From contig NZ_QOCH01000015.1 of the NCBI RefSeq assembly GCF_003318275.1, positions 159,608-223,607 of the forward strand: a stretch of DNA of 64,000 bases. Reading direction: 5' to 3'. The DNA comes from Marinobacter sp. F3R11 (lineage in GTDB: Bacteria > Pseudomonadota > Gammaproteobacteria > Pseudomonadales > Oleiphilaceae). Shown piece after piece: positions 9,798 through 20,220 of the stretch. Position numbers and translations under genes: made by a program. The notes beneath the pieces are model-generated. The model worked only from the letters and a program-made list of their open reading frames with translations. It had not been told where the DNA came from and did not search any database. Position 1 is the first letter of the stretch, and each line of letters begins with the position of its first letter.

Positions 9798-10673
9798 TTA
9801 GCTTCCGCCCTTCGAATCCTTCATGAACTTCATGAATTCACTTTTGGAGTCAATAACCATTATATCGTCTTTGGTTGAGAAGGTATTCCTGTATGCCTGA
9901 AGGCTACGGTAGAAGCTGTAGAACTCAGGATTGGAGCCATAAGCATCTGCGTAGATCCGCGCTGCTTCACCATCCCCTTCACCCCGGGTTGTCTCTGAAG
10001 CGGCAAAAGCCTCAGCCAGGGTAACGGTTTTCTGGCGGTCTGCATCGGCACGAATTCCTTCCGCCAGCTCACGCCCCCGGGAGCGGAACTCCTGAGCCAG
10101 TTTTTCACGCTCTGTCGCCATACGACGGTATACGTTTTCACTGACCTGACCCGGAAATTCAATCGCCTTGACCCGGATATCCATTACTTCGATACCGAAC
10201 TCTGTTGTCGAAGTTTCGTTCACACGGTCTCGCAGGGTGTGCATCAACTCATCACGCTGCCCGGAGACAACTTCGTGCATGGTGCGGACACCGAATTCAT
10301 CCCGCAGGCCGTTGTCCACTCGTGACAACAACAGAGACTGAGCACGGAACTCATCGCCACCTGTAGCCCGATAGAACTGGTCCACATTGCGGATTTTCCA
10401 GGCAATATAGGAATCAACATCCAGCGGCTTCTTTTCGACGGTCAGATACTGCCGCGATGGCAAATCCATAGTCAGTACGCGGATGTCAAACTCCCGGACC
10501 TGATCGATTACCGGCACCTTGAAGTGGATACCAGCCCGGATATCGGTCTCAACCAGCTCACCAAATCTCAGCATCACCCCGCGATGGGTTTCCGGAATAA
10601 TATAAACACTCGACATTACCAGCAGGACAACGATAAGAGCGCCTGCAAGACCCACTATGCCTTTAGGTCCCAT
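9798..10673 (-). CDS. hflC: Protease modulator HflC
   Basis: SPFH/prohibitin-domain membrane protein that forms the HflKC complex around FtsH and modulates its proteolysis. It has 291 residues. The N-terminal transmembrane segment (GLAGALIVVLLVMSSVYII) is followed by the SPFH domain beginning ETHRGVMLRFGELV. The C-terminal part is the usual Ala/Glu-rich helix (AEGIRADADRQKTVTLAEA). It begins two bases after hflK ends, so the two are translated from one message. An intrinsic terminator follows. Confidence 0.96.
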   Translation of the reverse strand: MGPKGIVGLAGALIVVLLVMSSVYIIPETHRGVMLRFGELVETDIRAGIHFKVPVIDQVREFDIRVLTMDLPSRQYLTVEKKPLDVDSYIAWKIRNVDQFYRATGGDEFRAQSLLLSRVDNGLRDEFGVRTMHEVVSGQRDELMHTLRDRVNETSTTEFGIEVMDIRVKAIEFPGQVSENVYRRMATEREKLAQEFRSRGRELAEGIRADADRQKTVTLAEAFAASETTRGEGDGEAARIYADAYGSNPEFYSFYRSLQAYRNTFSTKDDIMVIDSKSEFMKFMKDSKGGS

Positions 10674-10675
10674 GA

Positions 10676-11857
10676 TTATCTGCTCCTCCGTGTATTAGCT
10701 TCCTGCCTGGTTCGAATTTCCTGGATAACCTGATCTGTGACCGACTGGATATCCATCTCTCCACCAGTGCCGGAAGACTGACTTCCGCTGCGCGGCAAAG
10801 AGCCCTGAGTCAGGCGGTCCAGAGGCAGATACATCATATTGCCACTGCTTTCCGTATCCACAAGAATCTTGCTGCTGTTAGAAAGTACCGATTCGAGCGT
10901 CTGCAGATACATCCGCTCGCGGGTTACCTCAGGTGCCATCTGGTATACAGCCAGTAATTCTAGGAATCGGGCTGTTTCACCACGGGCACGCTCAATAACT
11001 TCCTGCTTGTAAGCGCTAGCTTCCTCAAGCATACGCTGAGCCTGACCGCGGGCCTCCGGGACCACCTTATTGCGATAGGTTTCAGCTTCTTCTTTCACGC
11101 GCTGCTCGTCTTCACGGGCGCGCTGAACCTCACGGAACGCGTCCTGCACTGCCGCTGGCGGCTGAGTGCTTTCAACGTTAACCCGTACAATTTCGAGACC
11201 GGTTCCATATTCCTTGAGAAAGCCCTGAAGCCGTTGTTCAACACGAACAGCGAGCTCGGCACGTCCTTCGGTGAGTACGTCGTCCAGTGACGAACTACCT
11301 ACTTCGTGACGTAACGCACTATCAGTGGCAAATGCCAGCGCCTGGTTGGAATCCCGTACATTCAGCACATAATCACGGGCATCACCCACCCGGTACTGCA
11401 CCTGCAGATCAACCGTAACCAGGTTTTCATCCTGAGTCAGCATCTGGCCGCTGGACTGGGCGGTTCTCACGCTGGTAACGCGAACCTTGGTCACGTCATC
11501 AATCAGGGGAACCTTGAATCTCAGACCCGGGCTTTCAGTTTTCGAATACTCACCAAAACGCAATACAACTGCGCGTTCCTGCTCGTCCACCGTGTAGAAA
11601 GACTGGAATATCACATATCCAACTAAAAGTATGGCGCCAAGCGCGACCACGGCACCGAAACTTCCAGCACCGCCAGAACTGCCACCGCTGCCGCCGGACT
11701 TCTTACCTTTACCACCCAGCATCTTGTTAAGTTTATCGAGACCTTTTTTCAGTGCCTCATCAAGGTCTGGTGGTCCCTGATCATTACCGCGACGACCACC
11801 GCCATTTCCCCAGGGGTCATTGTCGTTGCGGTTTCCACCCGGTTCATTCCAGGCCAT
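10676..11857 (-). CDS. hflK: FtsH protease activity modulator HflK
   Basis: SPFH-domain partner of HflC; 393 residues from ATG 11857 (MAWNEPGGNRNDNDPWG). The N-terminal region is Gly/Asn/Arg-rich and cytoplasmic, then a transmembrane segment at about residues 80-100 (GAVVALGAILLVGYVIFQS), then the SPFH domain starting TVDEQERAVVLRFGEY. The frame extends 12 codons further upstream, but MAWNEPGG is the conserved family start. It is downstream of hflX (85-base gap) in the classical hfq-hflX-hflK-hflC order. Confidence 0.96.
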   Translation of the reverse strand: MAWNEPGGNRNDNDPWGNGGGRRGNDQGPPDLDEALKKGLDKLNKMLGGKGKKSGGSGGSSGGAGSFGAVVALGAILLVGYVIFQSFYTVDEQERAVVLRFGEYSKTESPGLRFKVPLIDDVTKVRVTSVRTAQSSGQMLTQDENLVTVDLQVQYRVGDARDYVLNVRDSNQALAFATDSALRHEVGSSSLDDVLTEGRAELAVRVEQRLQGFLKEYGTGLEIVRVNVESTQPPAAVQDAFREVQRAREDEQRVKEEAETYRNKVVPEARGQAQRMLEEASAYKQEVIERARGETARFLELLAVYQMAPEVTRERMYLQTLESVLSNSSKILVDTESSGNMMYLPLDRLTQGSLPRSGSQSSGTGGEMDIQSVTDQVIQEIRTRQEANTRRSR

Positions 11858-11942
11858 AGTACTCTCCGTTCCTAACGTGTCGAATGGTTGCAAATACTAG
11901 GGATTTATCATCGTCCCGGCAATAGCTGCTATGGTTTCTGGC

Positions 11943-13235
11943 TTACCTGTCTTCCAGGTTCACCTCTTCTTCACTCATGCCGGCGCGGCTCAGAAGCTGC
12001 AGCCAGTCCCGGCGTTGCAGCCGGACTTCAAGTACAGTTTCTCCGGTCTCACGATGCTCTTCGCCGAGCACAGAACCCGCCTCGTGCAGGAGCGCCCTGA
12101 GCTTGCCGTCCGCAGGCCCGAGCAAAACAAAATGGTGAACAACATCCTCAGCGAGCCGTTCAACGATAGCATCGTACAGGCCATCAAGACCTTCACCCGT
12201 AACGGCCGAAACCCAGGCCCGAACAGGGACACCATCTTCATTACGCTCGACCCGGGGTGCAAAATCATCCATCAGGTCGATTTTATTGAAAACCTGCAAC
12301 ACAGGTATCTCATCGGCACCAATTTCTGCCAGCACCTCTTCAACCTGTTCAATGTTTTCATCACGACGACTGTCGTGGCTGTCAACGACGTGCAACAGGA
12401 TAGTGGCTTCGGTGGTCTCTTCCAGTGTTGCCCGGAATGCCTCCACAAGCTTGTGAGGCAGATGCCGGATAAAGCCCACTGTATCCGCCATTACGACCGC
12501 ACCGATATCCGGAAGTTCCAGACGCCGGATTGTCGGATCCAGCGTTGCGAACAGTTTATCTGCGGCGTATACGGAAGACGTGGTGATCCGGTTGAACAAC
12601 GTGGACTTGCCAGCGTTGGTATAACCTACCAGAGATACGGTCGGAATATCAGCACGCTTGCGCGCTCTGCGGCCTTGATTGCGCTGCCTTCGAACTCGCT
12701 CAAGGCGCTTGTGAATCGACTTTATACGTTCGCGCAGGAGTCGGCGGTCGGTCTCCAGCTGGGTTTCACCAGGACCACGTAAACCAATTCCCCCTCCCTG
12801 CCGTTCAAGGTGGGTCCAGCCACGAACCAGCCGCGTTGACATGTGCTCCAACTGGGCCAGTTCCACTTGCAGCTTACCTTCGTGTGTACGCGCTCGCTGA
12901 GCAAAAATATCCAGAATAACGCCAGTGCGGTCCAGAACGCGGCATTTGAGCTCACGCTCAATATTCCGCTCCTGACTGGGGCTGAGTGCATGATTGAACA
13001 AAACCACATCAGCCTCGTGCAAGGTTACTGCATCGCGAATTTCCTCAAGCTTCCCTTCACCCACAAACAGCCGGGGACTGGGTTGCTTACGGGATCCGGT
13101 TACAATTCCAACCGATTCGACTCCGGCCGACGACACAAGCTCCCGGAACTCATCAGGATCTTCAGAGCCATCGTGGGAGGTAAAATCGATGTGGACGAGT
13201 ATCGCTCGCTCACCTACATCAGGGCGTTCAAACAA
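11943..13235 (-). CDS. hflX: Ribosome-associated GTPase HflX
   Basis: Obg/HflX-superfamily GTPase that splits or rescues stalled ribosomes; 430 residues. The N-terminal HflX domain includes the glycine-rich GIGLRGPGETQLETDRR. The G domain has G1 GYTNAGKS, G3 DTVGF and G4 NKID. The only start consistent with the conserved N-terminus (LFERPDVGERAILVH) is TTG 13235, because an in-frame stop lies four codons upstream. A GGAG lies about 11 bases before it. Low-efficiency initiation may set HflX levels below Hfq, whose gene is upstream on the same strand. Confidence 0.94.
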   Translation of the reverse strand: MFERPDVGERAILVHIDFTSHDGSEDPDEFRELVSSAGVESVGIVTGSRKQPSPRLFVGEGKLEEIRDAVTLHEADVVLFNHALSPSQERNIERELKCRVLDRTGVILDIFAQRARTHEGKLQVELAQLEHMSTRLVRGWTHLERQGGGIGLRGPGETQLETDRRLLRERIKSIHKRLERVRRQRNQGRRARKRADIPTVSLVGYTNAGKSTLFNRITTSSVYAADKLFATLDPTIRRLELPDIGAVVMADTVGFIRHLPHKLVEAFRATLEETTEATILLHVVDSHDSRRDENIEQVEEVLAEIGADEIPVLQVFNKIDLMDDFAPRVERNEDGVPVRAWVSAVTGEGLDGLYDAIVERLAEDVVHHFVLLGPADGKLRALLHEAGSVLGEEHRETGETVLEVRLQRRDWLQLLSRAGMSEEEVNLEDR

Positions 13236-13275
13236 TGGGCATCAACTCCGCAACAATCAGTTTGTTTGTTTACAT

Positions 13276-13332
13276 CACAAAAACAAACACCCGCGACCAT
13301 CAGAACCCGGAGGCTCGTCAGGGACGCGGGTG
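13276..13332 (-). terminator. Candidate terminator/attenuator between hfq and hflX
   Basis: CACCCGCG (13288-13295) is complementary to CGCGGGTG (13325-13332) across a 29-base loop. On the minus strand the stem is followed by TTTGTTTTTG. It could terminate part of the hfq transcripts before hflX. The long loop makes it a weaker call than the other terminators in this window. Confidence 0.45.
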
Positions 13333-13355
13333 GTAATACCGAAAACCGGGGCAGA

Positions 13356-13607
13356 TCAGTCCTCGGACTCATCCTCTCCCGCCGGGTTCTGCTGTGGAAT
13401 GCGAACATTCCGGGCAGGCACAACGGTAGAGATTGCGTGCTTATAGACCATCTGGCTGACAGTATTTTTCAGCAAAATTACGAATTGGTCAAAAGACTCT
13501 ACCTGCCCTTGCAACTTGATGCCGTTAACCAGAAATATGGAAACCGGAATACGTTCCTTGCGTAAGGCATTAAGGTAAGGGTCTTGTAGCGAGTGCCCTT
13601 TTGACAT
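13356..13607 (-). CDS. hfq: RNA chaperone Hfq
   Basis: Hexameric Sm-like RNA chaperone for small-RNA regulation; 83 residues. Sm1 ([21 protein letters not shown]) and Sm2 ([14 protein letters not shown]) are intact. The proximal-face residues in SFDQF and the YKH motif are present. The C-terminal tail is short and acidic (ending GEDESED), as in Pseudomonas-type Hfq. ATG 13607 opens [21 protein letters not shown]. It lies 37 bases after miaA. Confidence 0.98.
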   Translation of the reverse strand: MSKGHSLQDPYLNALRKERIPVSIFLVNGIKLQGQVESFDQFVILLKNTVSQMVYKHAISTVVPARNVRIPQQNPAGEDESED

Positions 13608-13644
13608 GTGTATTCTCCTGTTTATTAGTAAATGCAGATAGTCA

Positions 13645-14661
13645 TTATTCAGAACTAAATGTGGTGTGACATCTGATTTTTTTCAAGGCCGCTTCAACGA
13701 TAAAACCATCTTCGCTGTTCAGCCAGTTCAAATCAGACCACTTACGGAGCCATGTGAGCTGCCGTTTGGCAAGCTGACGGGTGGCCGCAACGCCCTTACT
13801 TACAAATACGTCATAATCGTCTTCGCCAGCCAGATGACTCCAGGCCTGGCGATAACCGACACAACGCATTGACGGAAGATCCGGGTTCAGATCGCCTCTG
13901 CCCATCAGAGCACCGACTTCACTCAACAGGCCCTTTTCGATCATGTTCAGAAAGCGCCGATGTATTCTGTCATGAAGCACGCGTCTTTCCGGAGGCACCA
14001 TGGCAAGCTGCGCTACAGTATACGGAAGCGATGAAGCTTCGTCTGCCTGCCATTGAGTAAAATAAGGGTAATCCTCAATACCCTCCGGGCCCGACTGTTG
14101 CTGAGCCCGCCGACCACCTTCAGACTCCCAGAAAGCCGAAATTGGCCGACCGGTCAGACGAATTACCTCAAGAGCTCTCAAGAGGCGCTGACGGTTATTG
14201 GGGTGAATCAGTCGTCCCGCCACCGGGTCGGCGGCCTGCAGTTCTTCATAGAGTGCATTCCAGCCGAGCTTTTCCGCTTCAGCCTCAAGGGTTCTGCGCA
14301 GCTCCGGGCTGGCAGCCGGCAGCCCGGACATACCGTGCAATAAAGCCTTGAAATACATCATGGTGCCACCAACGAGCAACGGAATACGCCCGGCACCGGA
14401 TATGCGCTCCATTTCAGCCAGTGCATCCCGCCGGAAATCGGCGGCAGAATAGGTTTCAGAAGGATCGCAGATATCAATCAAACGGTGCGGAGCACGTGCC
14501 AGCTCCTCAGCCGTCGGCTTTGCAGTACCAATATCCATACCACGATAGATCATCGCCGAATCAACGCTGATGATGTCACAAGGCAGGCGGTCACAGAGTT
14601 CCATGGCCAGATCGGTCTTGCCGGAGGCTGTCGGCCCCATCAGAAAAATGGCAGGTGGCAT
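13645..14661 (-). CDS. miaA: tRNA dimethylallyltransferase
   Basis: Adds a dimethylallyl group to A37 of tRNAs reading UNN codons; 338 residues. The P-loop is [15 protein letters not shown] near the N-terminus, followed by the [16 protein letters not shown] segment. ATG 14661 is 13 bases after the mutL stop, with GTGGA as ribosome site; the longer frame to 14742 would overlap mutL. The mutL-miaA-hfq-hflX order is conserved across gammaproteobacteria. Confidence 0.96.
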   Translation of the reverse strand: MPPAIFLMGPTASGKTDLAMELCDRLPCDIISVDSAMIYRGMDIGTAKPTAEELARAPHRLIDICDPSETYSAADFRRDALAEMERISGAGRIPLLVGGTMMYFKALLHGMSGLPAASPELRRTLEAEAEKLGWNALYEELQAADPVAGRLIHPNNRQRLLRALEVIRLTGRPISAFWESEGGRRAQQQSGPEGIEDYPYFTQWQADEASSLPYTVAQLAMVPPERRVLHDRIHRRFLNMIEKGLLSEVGALMGRGDLNPDLPSMRCVGYRQAWSHLAGEDDYDVFVSKGVAATRQLAKRQLTWLRKWSDLNWLNSEDGFIVEAALKKIRCHTTFSSE

Positions 14662-14674
14662 TTTTGATTCCACT

Positions 14675-16591
14675 CTACCGCCCCCGCAAAAACAGTTTAT
14701 CGAGTTCCGCCAGAGTAACCAGAGTCCAGGTCGGGCGGCCATGGTTGCATTGACCGCTGCGCTCTGTCGCCTCCATATCCCGCAACAGGGAGTTCATTTC
14801 CGGTATGGTCAGCTGGCGATTTGCCCGCACCGAGCCATGGCAGGCCATGGTCCCCAAAAGCTCGTGGACAACGGCCTCAACCCTGTCACTCTGGCCATGC
14901 TCGATCAGGTCAGATAAAACATCCCTGACAAGTTGTTCTGAATCCGCTCCCCGCAGCAGCGCGGGTACCTGGCGGATAGCAAGTGTTTCCGGCCCGATGC
15001 GCTCAATCTGAAGCCCAAGCTGCTGCAATTCGTCCCCATGGGTCTCTGCCAGAGCAGCCTCTTTCTGACTCACCGCGAGGGACACAGGCACCAGCAGCGG
15101 CTGACTTTTGAGATCCTGCTCTGCCAGCGCGCGCTTCATGCGCTCGTATGTGATCCGCTCATGGGCAGCATGCATATCGACAACGATCATCCCGGCACTG
15201 CTTTGGGACAGCACGTAAATGCCGTGCAACTGAGCAATGGCATACCCCAGAGGCGGCTCTGCCTGATCGTCGGCACTCCCCGGATAATCTGTCCGGGAGG
15301 CATCCACACTTCCCGCACTCCCATAGGGTGCGGCCGTTTGCGGAGAACTTGAACCACCCCCGCCGAGAGACTTGTAAAAAGCCATCTGGTCACTGGCCCG
15401 CCACTCCTGCTGTGGCGCTGACTGTCCACCAAAACCAGTTCCCGGCACATAATTTCCCGCTGCCGGCATCTCAGGCTGCCCGTTCCAGGGCTGAGCCGGA
15501 ACAGGAGCCCCTTCTGCCGGAAGCTCGCCCTGCCCTGCAGCCTCACGGCTGAAAGACTGGGCTGTCGCACCACGAAAATGATCGTCCGGCCGCACATCGG
15601 CCAGAGCTTTGTGCAAAGTCCGGAAAATAAAGTCGTGAACCAGGCGACCATCACGGAAGCGCACCTCGTGCTTGGTTGGGTGCACGTTCACATCAACCGA
15701 GGCAGGATCAACCTCAAGATAAAGCACAAACGCAGGATGGCGATTATTATACAAAACATCGCGATAGGCCTGACGCACCGCATGAGCTACCAGCCGGTCA
15801 CGGATGACACGGCCATTCACGAAGAAATACTGAAGGTCGGCCTGGCTACGGGAAAATGTCGGCAAAGCGACCCAACCCCAGAGCCGCAACCCTGTGGCTT
15901 CGGCATCGATAACCACGGCGTTGTCGATAAACTTCTGCCCGCACAGGGCACCAATACGACGTTCCCTGTCCTGCACAGACTCAGCTGGCCGCAGATTCTG
16001 AACAACCCGCTGGTTATGACGCAGCGTAAAACCTGCATCGAACCGGCTAAGAGCCTGACGGCGCACACATTCTTCAACGTGATTGAATTCAGTTTTCTCT
16101 GTGCGCAGAAACTTGCGCCTTGCAGGGGTATTAAAAAAGAGGTCACGCACTTCAACAGTGGTTCCCACCGGATGGGCCGCCGGAGAAATTCGTGCATCCA
16201 TATCACGCCCTTCGACCTCTACACGGGAAGCCGCCTCCTGATCTTCTGTACGAGAGGTCAGTGCCAGGCGCGATACAGAGCTGATACTGGCCAGAGCCTC
16301 GCCTCTGAATCCCAGGGAAGATACGGATTCCAGATCATCAAGGCTGGAAATCTTACTTGTGGCATGGCGGCTGAGCGCCATGGGCAAATCACTTTCGGCG
16401 ATACCGCTGCCGTCATCACGTACCCGGATCAGCTTGACGCCACCCTGCTCCACTTCCACATCAATACGGTCTGCACCGGCGTCGAGCGCATTTTCTACCA
16501 GTTCCTTGACGACAGAAGCAGGGCGCTCAACTACCTCGCCCGCAGCAATCTGGTTTGCCAACCGCGGCGAGAGCAATCGGATGGAGGGCAT
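14675..16591 (-). CDS. mutL: DNA mismatch repair protein MutL
   Basis: GHKL ATPase that couples MutS mismatch recognition to MutH/UvrD or to intrinsic strand cleavage; 638 residues. The N-terminal ATPase has motif [12 protein letters not shown], motif II DDGSGI and motif [17 protein letters not shown] low-complexity linker of about residues 350-440 (Ala/Gly/Pro/Ser/Gln-rich) joins the C-terminal dimerisation domain, which ends with [12 protein letters not shown] and CNHGRPTW. I do not see the DQHAxxE endonuclease motif; the equivalent reads DMHAAHER. The start at 16591 gives the conserved [21 protein letters not shown]. Confidence 0.96.
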   Translation of the reverse strand: MPSIRLLSPRLANQIAAGEVVERPASVVKELVENALDAGADRIDVEVEQGGVKLIRVRDDGSGIAESDLPMALSRHATSKISSLDDLESVSSLGFRGEALASISSVSRLALTSRTEDQEAASRVEVEGRDMDARISPAAHPVGTTVEVRDLFFNTPARRKFLRTEKTEFNHVEECVRRQALSRFDAGFTLRHNQRVVQNLRPAESVQDRERRIGALCGQKFIDNAVVIDAEATGLRLWGWVALPTFSRSQADLQYFFVNGRVIRDRLVAHAVRQAYRDVLYNNRHPAFVLYLEVDPASVDVNVHPTKHEVRFRDGRLVHDFIFRTLHKALADVRPDDHFRGATAQSFSREAAGQGELPAEGAPVPAQPWNGQPEMPAAGNYVPGTGFGGQSAPQQEWRASDQMAFYKSLGGGGSSSPQTAAPYGSAGSVDASRTDYPGSADDQAEPPLGYAIAQLHGIYVLSQSSAGMIVVDMHAAHERITYERMKRALAEQDLKSQPLLVPVSLAVSQKEAALAETHGDELQQLGLQIERIGPETLAIRQVPALLRGADSEQLVRDVLSDLIEHGQSDRVEAVVHELLGTMACHGSVRANRQLTIPEMNSLLRDMEATERSGQCNHGRPTWTLVTLAELDKLFLRGR

Positions 16592-16623
16592 ATTTCGGGA
16601 CTACCTCTTGTTCAGAATGTTGC

Positions 16624-17985
16624 TCAGGATGAGGGAATGCGAATGGTTTGCCCTACCATAACACGGTCGTCCCTCAAGCCGTTAAACTGCATGAGCTCGC
16701 TGACAGTAGTCTGATTTTCCCTGGCCACGCCTGAAAGCGTATCGCCACTCTGAACCCTGTACTGACTGACACGACTGCCCCCCTGGCCATTCTGCTTCTG
16801 CCATGCGAGCAAGGTCCCGGGCGGAGGTGTTTTACGAAAATACTCGTCAATACCCTTCATGATCGCACCAGCCAACTTGCGGCGGTACCAGTCTGTAGCC
16901 AGATTCTTTTCTTCCTGGGGATTTGAGATAAAACCCGCCTCCACGAGAATAGACGGGATATCAGGTGATTTAAGCACTGCGAACGCCGCCTGTTCCACAC
17001 CAGGCTTATGCAACTGAGCCACACCATTGAGCTTACCCAGCACAGAACTGCCCACACCCAGGCTGGCATTGATACTCGCCGTCATGGACAGATCGAGCAA
17101 TACACCGGCCAACATATCATCACGCCCATCCAGAGAAACACCGCCGGTTCCGCCGATCAGGTCAGAGCGGTTTTCACTCTGGGCCAGCCAGCGCGCTGTT
17201 TCACTCGTCGCGCCCCGCTGAGACAACGCAAAGACTGAAGCACCCTTGGGCTGGGGCGTACGAAATGCGTCTGCATGTACAGAAACAAACAGATCCGCAC
17301 TGTATTTGCGAGCGAGAACCGTCCGGTTCCTCAACCCGATGTAATAATCTCCCGTCCGGGTGAGTTTGGCGGTATAGCCTGGCTGTTTATTGATCATCTC
17401 CGCAAGAATGTGTGCCATTTTCAGAACCACATCTTTTTCGCGCGTACCTCTGGGCCCGATAGCTCCCGGATCCTCACCGCCGTGGCCCGCATCAATAACC
17501 ACAATGACATCGCGTTTGCCGGCTGAATCATGGGTAACAGTAGGCTTGGCAGCCTTCGCCAAACGACTTCCGTTTTCATCAATAAGGTCAAGCACAAGGC
17601 GATGACCATACTGTTGGTTGGGTTCTAACTGGAAGCTGCGGGGTTTGATGTCACTGGCCAGATCAAGAACCACTCGCAGGTCTGTGCCATTACGTGTGGC
17701 ACTACGGATACGCCGGACAGGGCTGCCAGACAGATCAAGTTTGGAGAAATCTGTTTTCAGGCGGGTGTTCTTGAGATCAATCACCAGGCGTGCGGGGTTC
17801 TTCAACGCGAACATATTGTGTTCAACCTTGCCCGCAGTATCCAGTACCAGCCGGGTGTGATCCGGCGCCGGCCAGATACGAATACCCTCCACCTCAGTGC
17901 CAGCCTGCGCGGGCAGGCCCGACAGAAGCAGCCACAAAGATGCCAGCGCGATCGTTGTTTTCATCATAAGCTTGAGTTTCGTCAT
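16624..17985 (-). CDS. amiB: N-acetylmuramoyl-L-alanine amidase (AmiB type, AMIN and LysM domains)
   Basis: Periplasmic zinc amidase that cleaves septal peptidoglycan during daughter-cell separation. A signal peptide (TTIALASLWLLLSGLPAQA) is followed by an AMIN domain (about residues 30-130), an Amidase_3 domain with zinc-ligand motifs VVIDAGHGGEDPGAIG and SVHADAF, and a C-terminal LysM domain starting YRVQSGDTLSGVA. The frame also opens at GTG 18009, adjacent to the tsaE stop; ATG 17985 was preferred because it gives a clean signal peptide. The amidase domain is expected to need EnvC/NlpD-type activators encoded elsewhere. Confidence 0.94.
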   Translation of the reverse strand: MTKLKLMMKTTIALASLWLLLSGLPAQAGTEVEGIRIWPAPDHTRLVLDTAGKVEHNMFALKNPARLVIDLKNTRLKTDFSKLDLSGSPVRRIRSATRNGTDLRVVLDLASDIKPRSFQLEPNQQYGHRLVLDLIDENGSRLAKAAKPTVTHDSAGKRDVIVVIDAGHGGEDPGAIGPRGTREKDVVLKMAHILAEMINKQPGYTAKLTRTGDYYIGLRNRTVLARKYSADLFVSVHADAFRTPQPKGASVFALSQRGATSETARWLAQSENRSDLIGGTGGVSLDGRDDMLAGVLLDLSMTASINASLGVGSSVLGKLNGVAQLHKPGVEQAAFAVLKSPDIPSILVEAGFISNPQEEKNLATDWYRRKLAGAIMKGIDEYFRKTPPPGTLLAWQKQNGQGGSRVSQYRVQSGDTLSGVARENQTTVSELMQFNGLRDDRVMVGQTIRIPSS

Positions 17986-18016
17986 ACAGCTTGCCTGTTT
18001 ATCCAGCACCGGTCCG

Positions 18017-18514
18017 TCAATGGTCCGGCCCTATCAGTTCAAGTTCGTTCAAAAATGATGCACCCAGTTCCGAACGTGCCCGGACCACCGCCGAACGACC
18101 TTCACCCTGGTGCTCCAGGTGCACGTCAAGATCCGGTGACGGAAGCAGCCCTTCTCCACGCTCCGGCCATTCAATAAGGCAAATACTCTGGCCGTTGAAG
18201 TAATCCCGGATACCCATGTATTCCAGCTCTTCGGGATCACCCAACCGATACAAATCAAAATGATAGGCTGGGGGCGACAGATCTTCGTAGGGCTCAACAA
18301 GCGTATAAGTCGGGCTCTTCACCGCACCTTCATGCCCCAGCCCACGGATAACTCCCCGGCTGAAGGTGGTCTTACCCATCCCGAGATCGCCCTCAAGAAA
18401 CACTGTCAGTCCACGGCCTGACTCTTTTGCCAGGCGAGCCAGTTCACTACCCAGTTTCTCCGTTTCGGCCTCACTTTCAAGAAACAGCCTCCGCTCATTC
18501 CCGAAAATGCTCAT
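18017..18514 (-). CDS. tsaE: tRNA threonylcarbamoyladenosine biosynthesis ATPase TsaE
   Basis: P-loop ATPase that, with TsaB and TsaD, makes the t6A37 modification of ANN-decoding tRNAs; 165 residues. Walker A is LEGDLGMGKTTF, and SPTYTLVEPY is the conserved substrate-loop segment. ATG 18514 overlaps the nnr stop as ATGA and is preceded by GGGAGGA, an ideal ribosome site embedded in the last nnr codons. The nnr-tsaE-amiB-mutL order is typical of gammaproteobacteria. Confidence 0.95.
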   Translation of the reverse strand: MSIFGNERRLFLESEAETEKLGSELARLAKESGRGLTVFLEGDLGMGKTTFSRGVIRGLGHEGAVKSPTYTLVEPYEDLSPPAYHFDLYRLGDPEELEYMGIRDYFNGQSICLIEWPERGEGLLPSPDLDVHLEHQGEGRSAVVRARSELGASFLNELELIGPDH

Positions 18515-20073
18515 CCGTCCTCCCAACTGCAAGCACCGCCCGGCTCTGCTTCTTTGAAAACCTGCGGCAATGCATCGATTACATCGGTCGGTATCAGCCC
18601 CATGTGTCCTTTGTCGGCTGATGCCCTGCAGGCAGCTTCAAGATGCACAACCGCTCCGATTGTTGCTGCATGCGCAGGCGTATCAATCATCTGGGCGTAG
18701 AGCGCACCGATGATGCCCGATAACACGTCTCCCATGCCTCCGGTAGCCATTCCGGGGTTGCTGCCGCCGGCAATATCCACCACATCCATTCCGGACGCGA
18801 TAACCGTTCCGGCCCCCTTCAGCAATACTACTCCCCCGTACAGGGACTGGAGTTTATTGGCGGCAGCTATGCGATCCACCTCTATTTCCGGAACCGTGCA
18901 ACCCAGTAACCTGGCAGCCTCGCCCGGATGTGGTGTAAGAATCTGAGTGCTGGCACACGTGGTTACCCGGGACGAAAGCAGGTTAAGAGCATCCGCATCC
19001 AGAACACGGGGTTTACCACTTTCAACCACCTGCTGAAGCATTTGCTGCCCCCAGGCATTCCGGCCTAAACCCGGGCCACACACTATGACCGTTGCCGAAT
19101 CCAGCATAGCCGGCAATTCCGAGCCATGAATCAACCCCTGAACCATGACTGACGGGCATCTCGCCAGGGCCGCAGTGACGTGTTCAGGGCGGGTTGCCAG
19201 TGAAACCAGCCCGGCACCGGAGCGCACCGCAGCTTCCGCAGCCAGTATTCCTGCTCCACCGAACCCCCGGTCTCCGGCAACCACAAGTACGTGCCCAAAC
19301 CTGCCCTTATGTGCATTAGCCGCGCGGGCGGGCAGCAACTTTTTTACCGAGTTCCAGCGCTGAAGCATGGCTATCGGGCGCTCACCACTTTCCACAACCC
19401 CCGCATCCGCATTCAGCGTTTCAACAATCACATCACCACACACCGCAGCACCCTGACCGGTATACAGTCCGAGTTTTCGGCCGATAAATGTGACCGTCAG
19501 GGCTGCCTGTATTACCTCGCCCTCGGCAGCTCCACTGGTAACATTCAGTCCGGATGGCAAATCAACTGCCAGCACCGGCAACCCGGAGCGGTTGCAGCGC
19601 GAAATCACACTGGCAAAGGGTTCTTTGGGGGCCCCGGAAACACCTGTCCCCAACATGGCATCAACAATCAGTTCCGCCGATTCAAACACAGACGCGAGCC
19701 CGGGTTCGTCTAAGTCTGCCAGCTCCTGCACTTCCACCCCGTCCGCCACTGCCTTCTGCCAGGCCTTGCGGGCGTCACCACCGAGTCTTTCCGTAGGTGC
19801 AACCGCAATACAGCGCACAGTCAAACCCTGGCTCACTGCCTTGGCTGCGACAAGATAACCATCCCCGCCGTTATTACCTGCGCCGCAAAGCACAAGTAAC
19901 CGCTCTACCTCGGGCCAGTGCCCGACCAGACGGCGAAATGCCGCACGAGCAGCGGCCTGCATCAATTCAAAGCCGTCAACACCTTGCCGCTCGATTATGT
20001 ACTGATCAATACGACGCACAGAATCGGCGGAAAACAGTGCATCTGATAAACTGCCTCCAGCGTGCGGTGGCAT
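18511..20073 (-). CDS. nnr: Bifunctional NAD(P)H-hydrate epimerase / ADP-dependent NAD(P)H-hydrate dehydratase
   Basis: Repairs damaged NAD(P)H hydrates. It has 520 residues: an N-terminal YjeF epimerase domain (LVLCGAGNNGGDGYLVA; later VDAMLGTGVSG) and, from about residue 235, a ribokinase-like dehydratase domain (NAHKGRFGHVLVVAGD, DADALNLL, LTPHPGEAARLLG, GNPG-type motif ATGGMGDVLSG). Start ATG 20073. It is the first gene of a leftward run continuing through tsaE, amiB, mutL, miaA and hfq, and diverges from queG across about 147 bases. Confidence 0.95.
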   Translation of the reverse strand: MPPHAGGSLSDALFSADSVRRIDQYIIERQGVDGFELMQAAARAAFRRLVGHWPEVERLLVLCGAGNNGGDGYLVAAKAVSQGLTVRCIAVAPTERLGGDARKAWQKAVADGVEVQELADLDEPGLASVFESAELIVDAMLGTGVSGAPKEPFASVISRCNRSGLPVLAVDLPSGLNVTSGAAEGEVIQAALTVTFIGRKLGLYTGQGAAVCGDVIVETLNADAGVVESGERPIAMLQRWNSVKKLLPARAANAHKGRFGHVLVVAGDRGFGGAGILAAEAAVRSGAGLVSLATRPEHVTAALARCPSVMVQGLIHGSELPAMLDSATVIVCGPGLGRNAWGQQMLQQVVESGKPRVLDADALNLLSSRVTTCASTQILTPHPGEAARLLGCTVPEIEVDRIAAANKLQSLYGGVVLLKGAGTVIASGMDVVDIAGGSNPGMATGGMGDVLSGIIGALYAQMIDTPAHAATIGAVVHLEAACRASADKGHMGLIPTDVIDALPQVFKEAEPGGACSWEDG

Positions 20074-20220
20074 GAGCCTTTGCTCCCGTTAAAGAAACCG
20101 GTTTAAGAAAATTGGCCAGCTATCTGTAAAGCATAGCAAAACCGAAGAAAAGGTCATAACTTAATCAAATTAAATATACTTACTGCCAACGCCTGCCGGG
20201 AAACTGGCACAACGGAACCT

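Noticed and set aside
20101-20220. Promoter of queG
   Set aside because: A TATACT at 20175-20180 is convincing as -10, but the spacing window has no -35-like hexamer.
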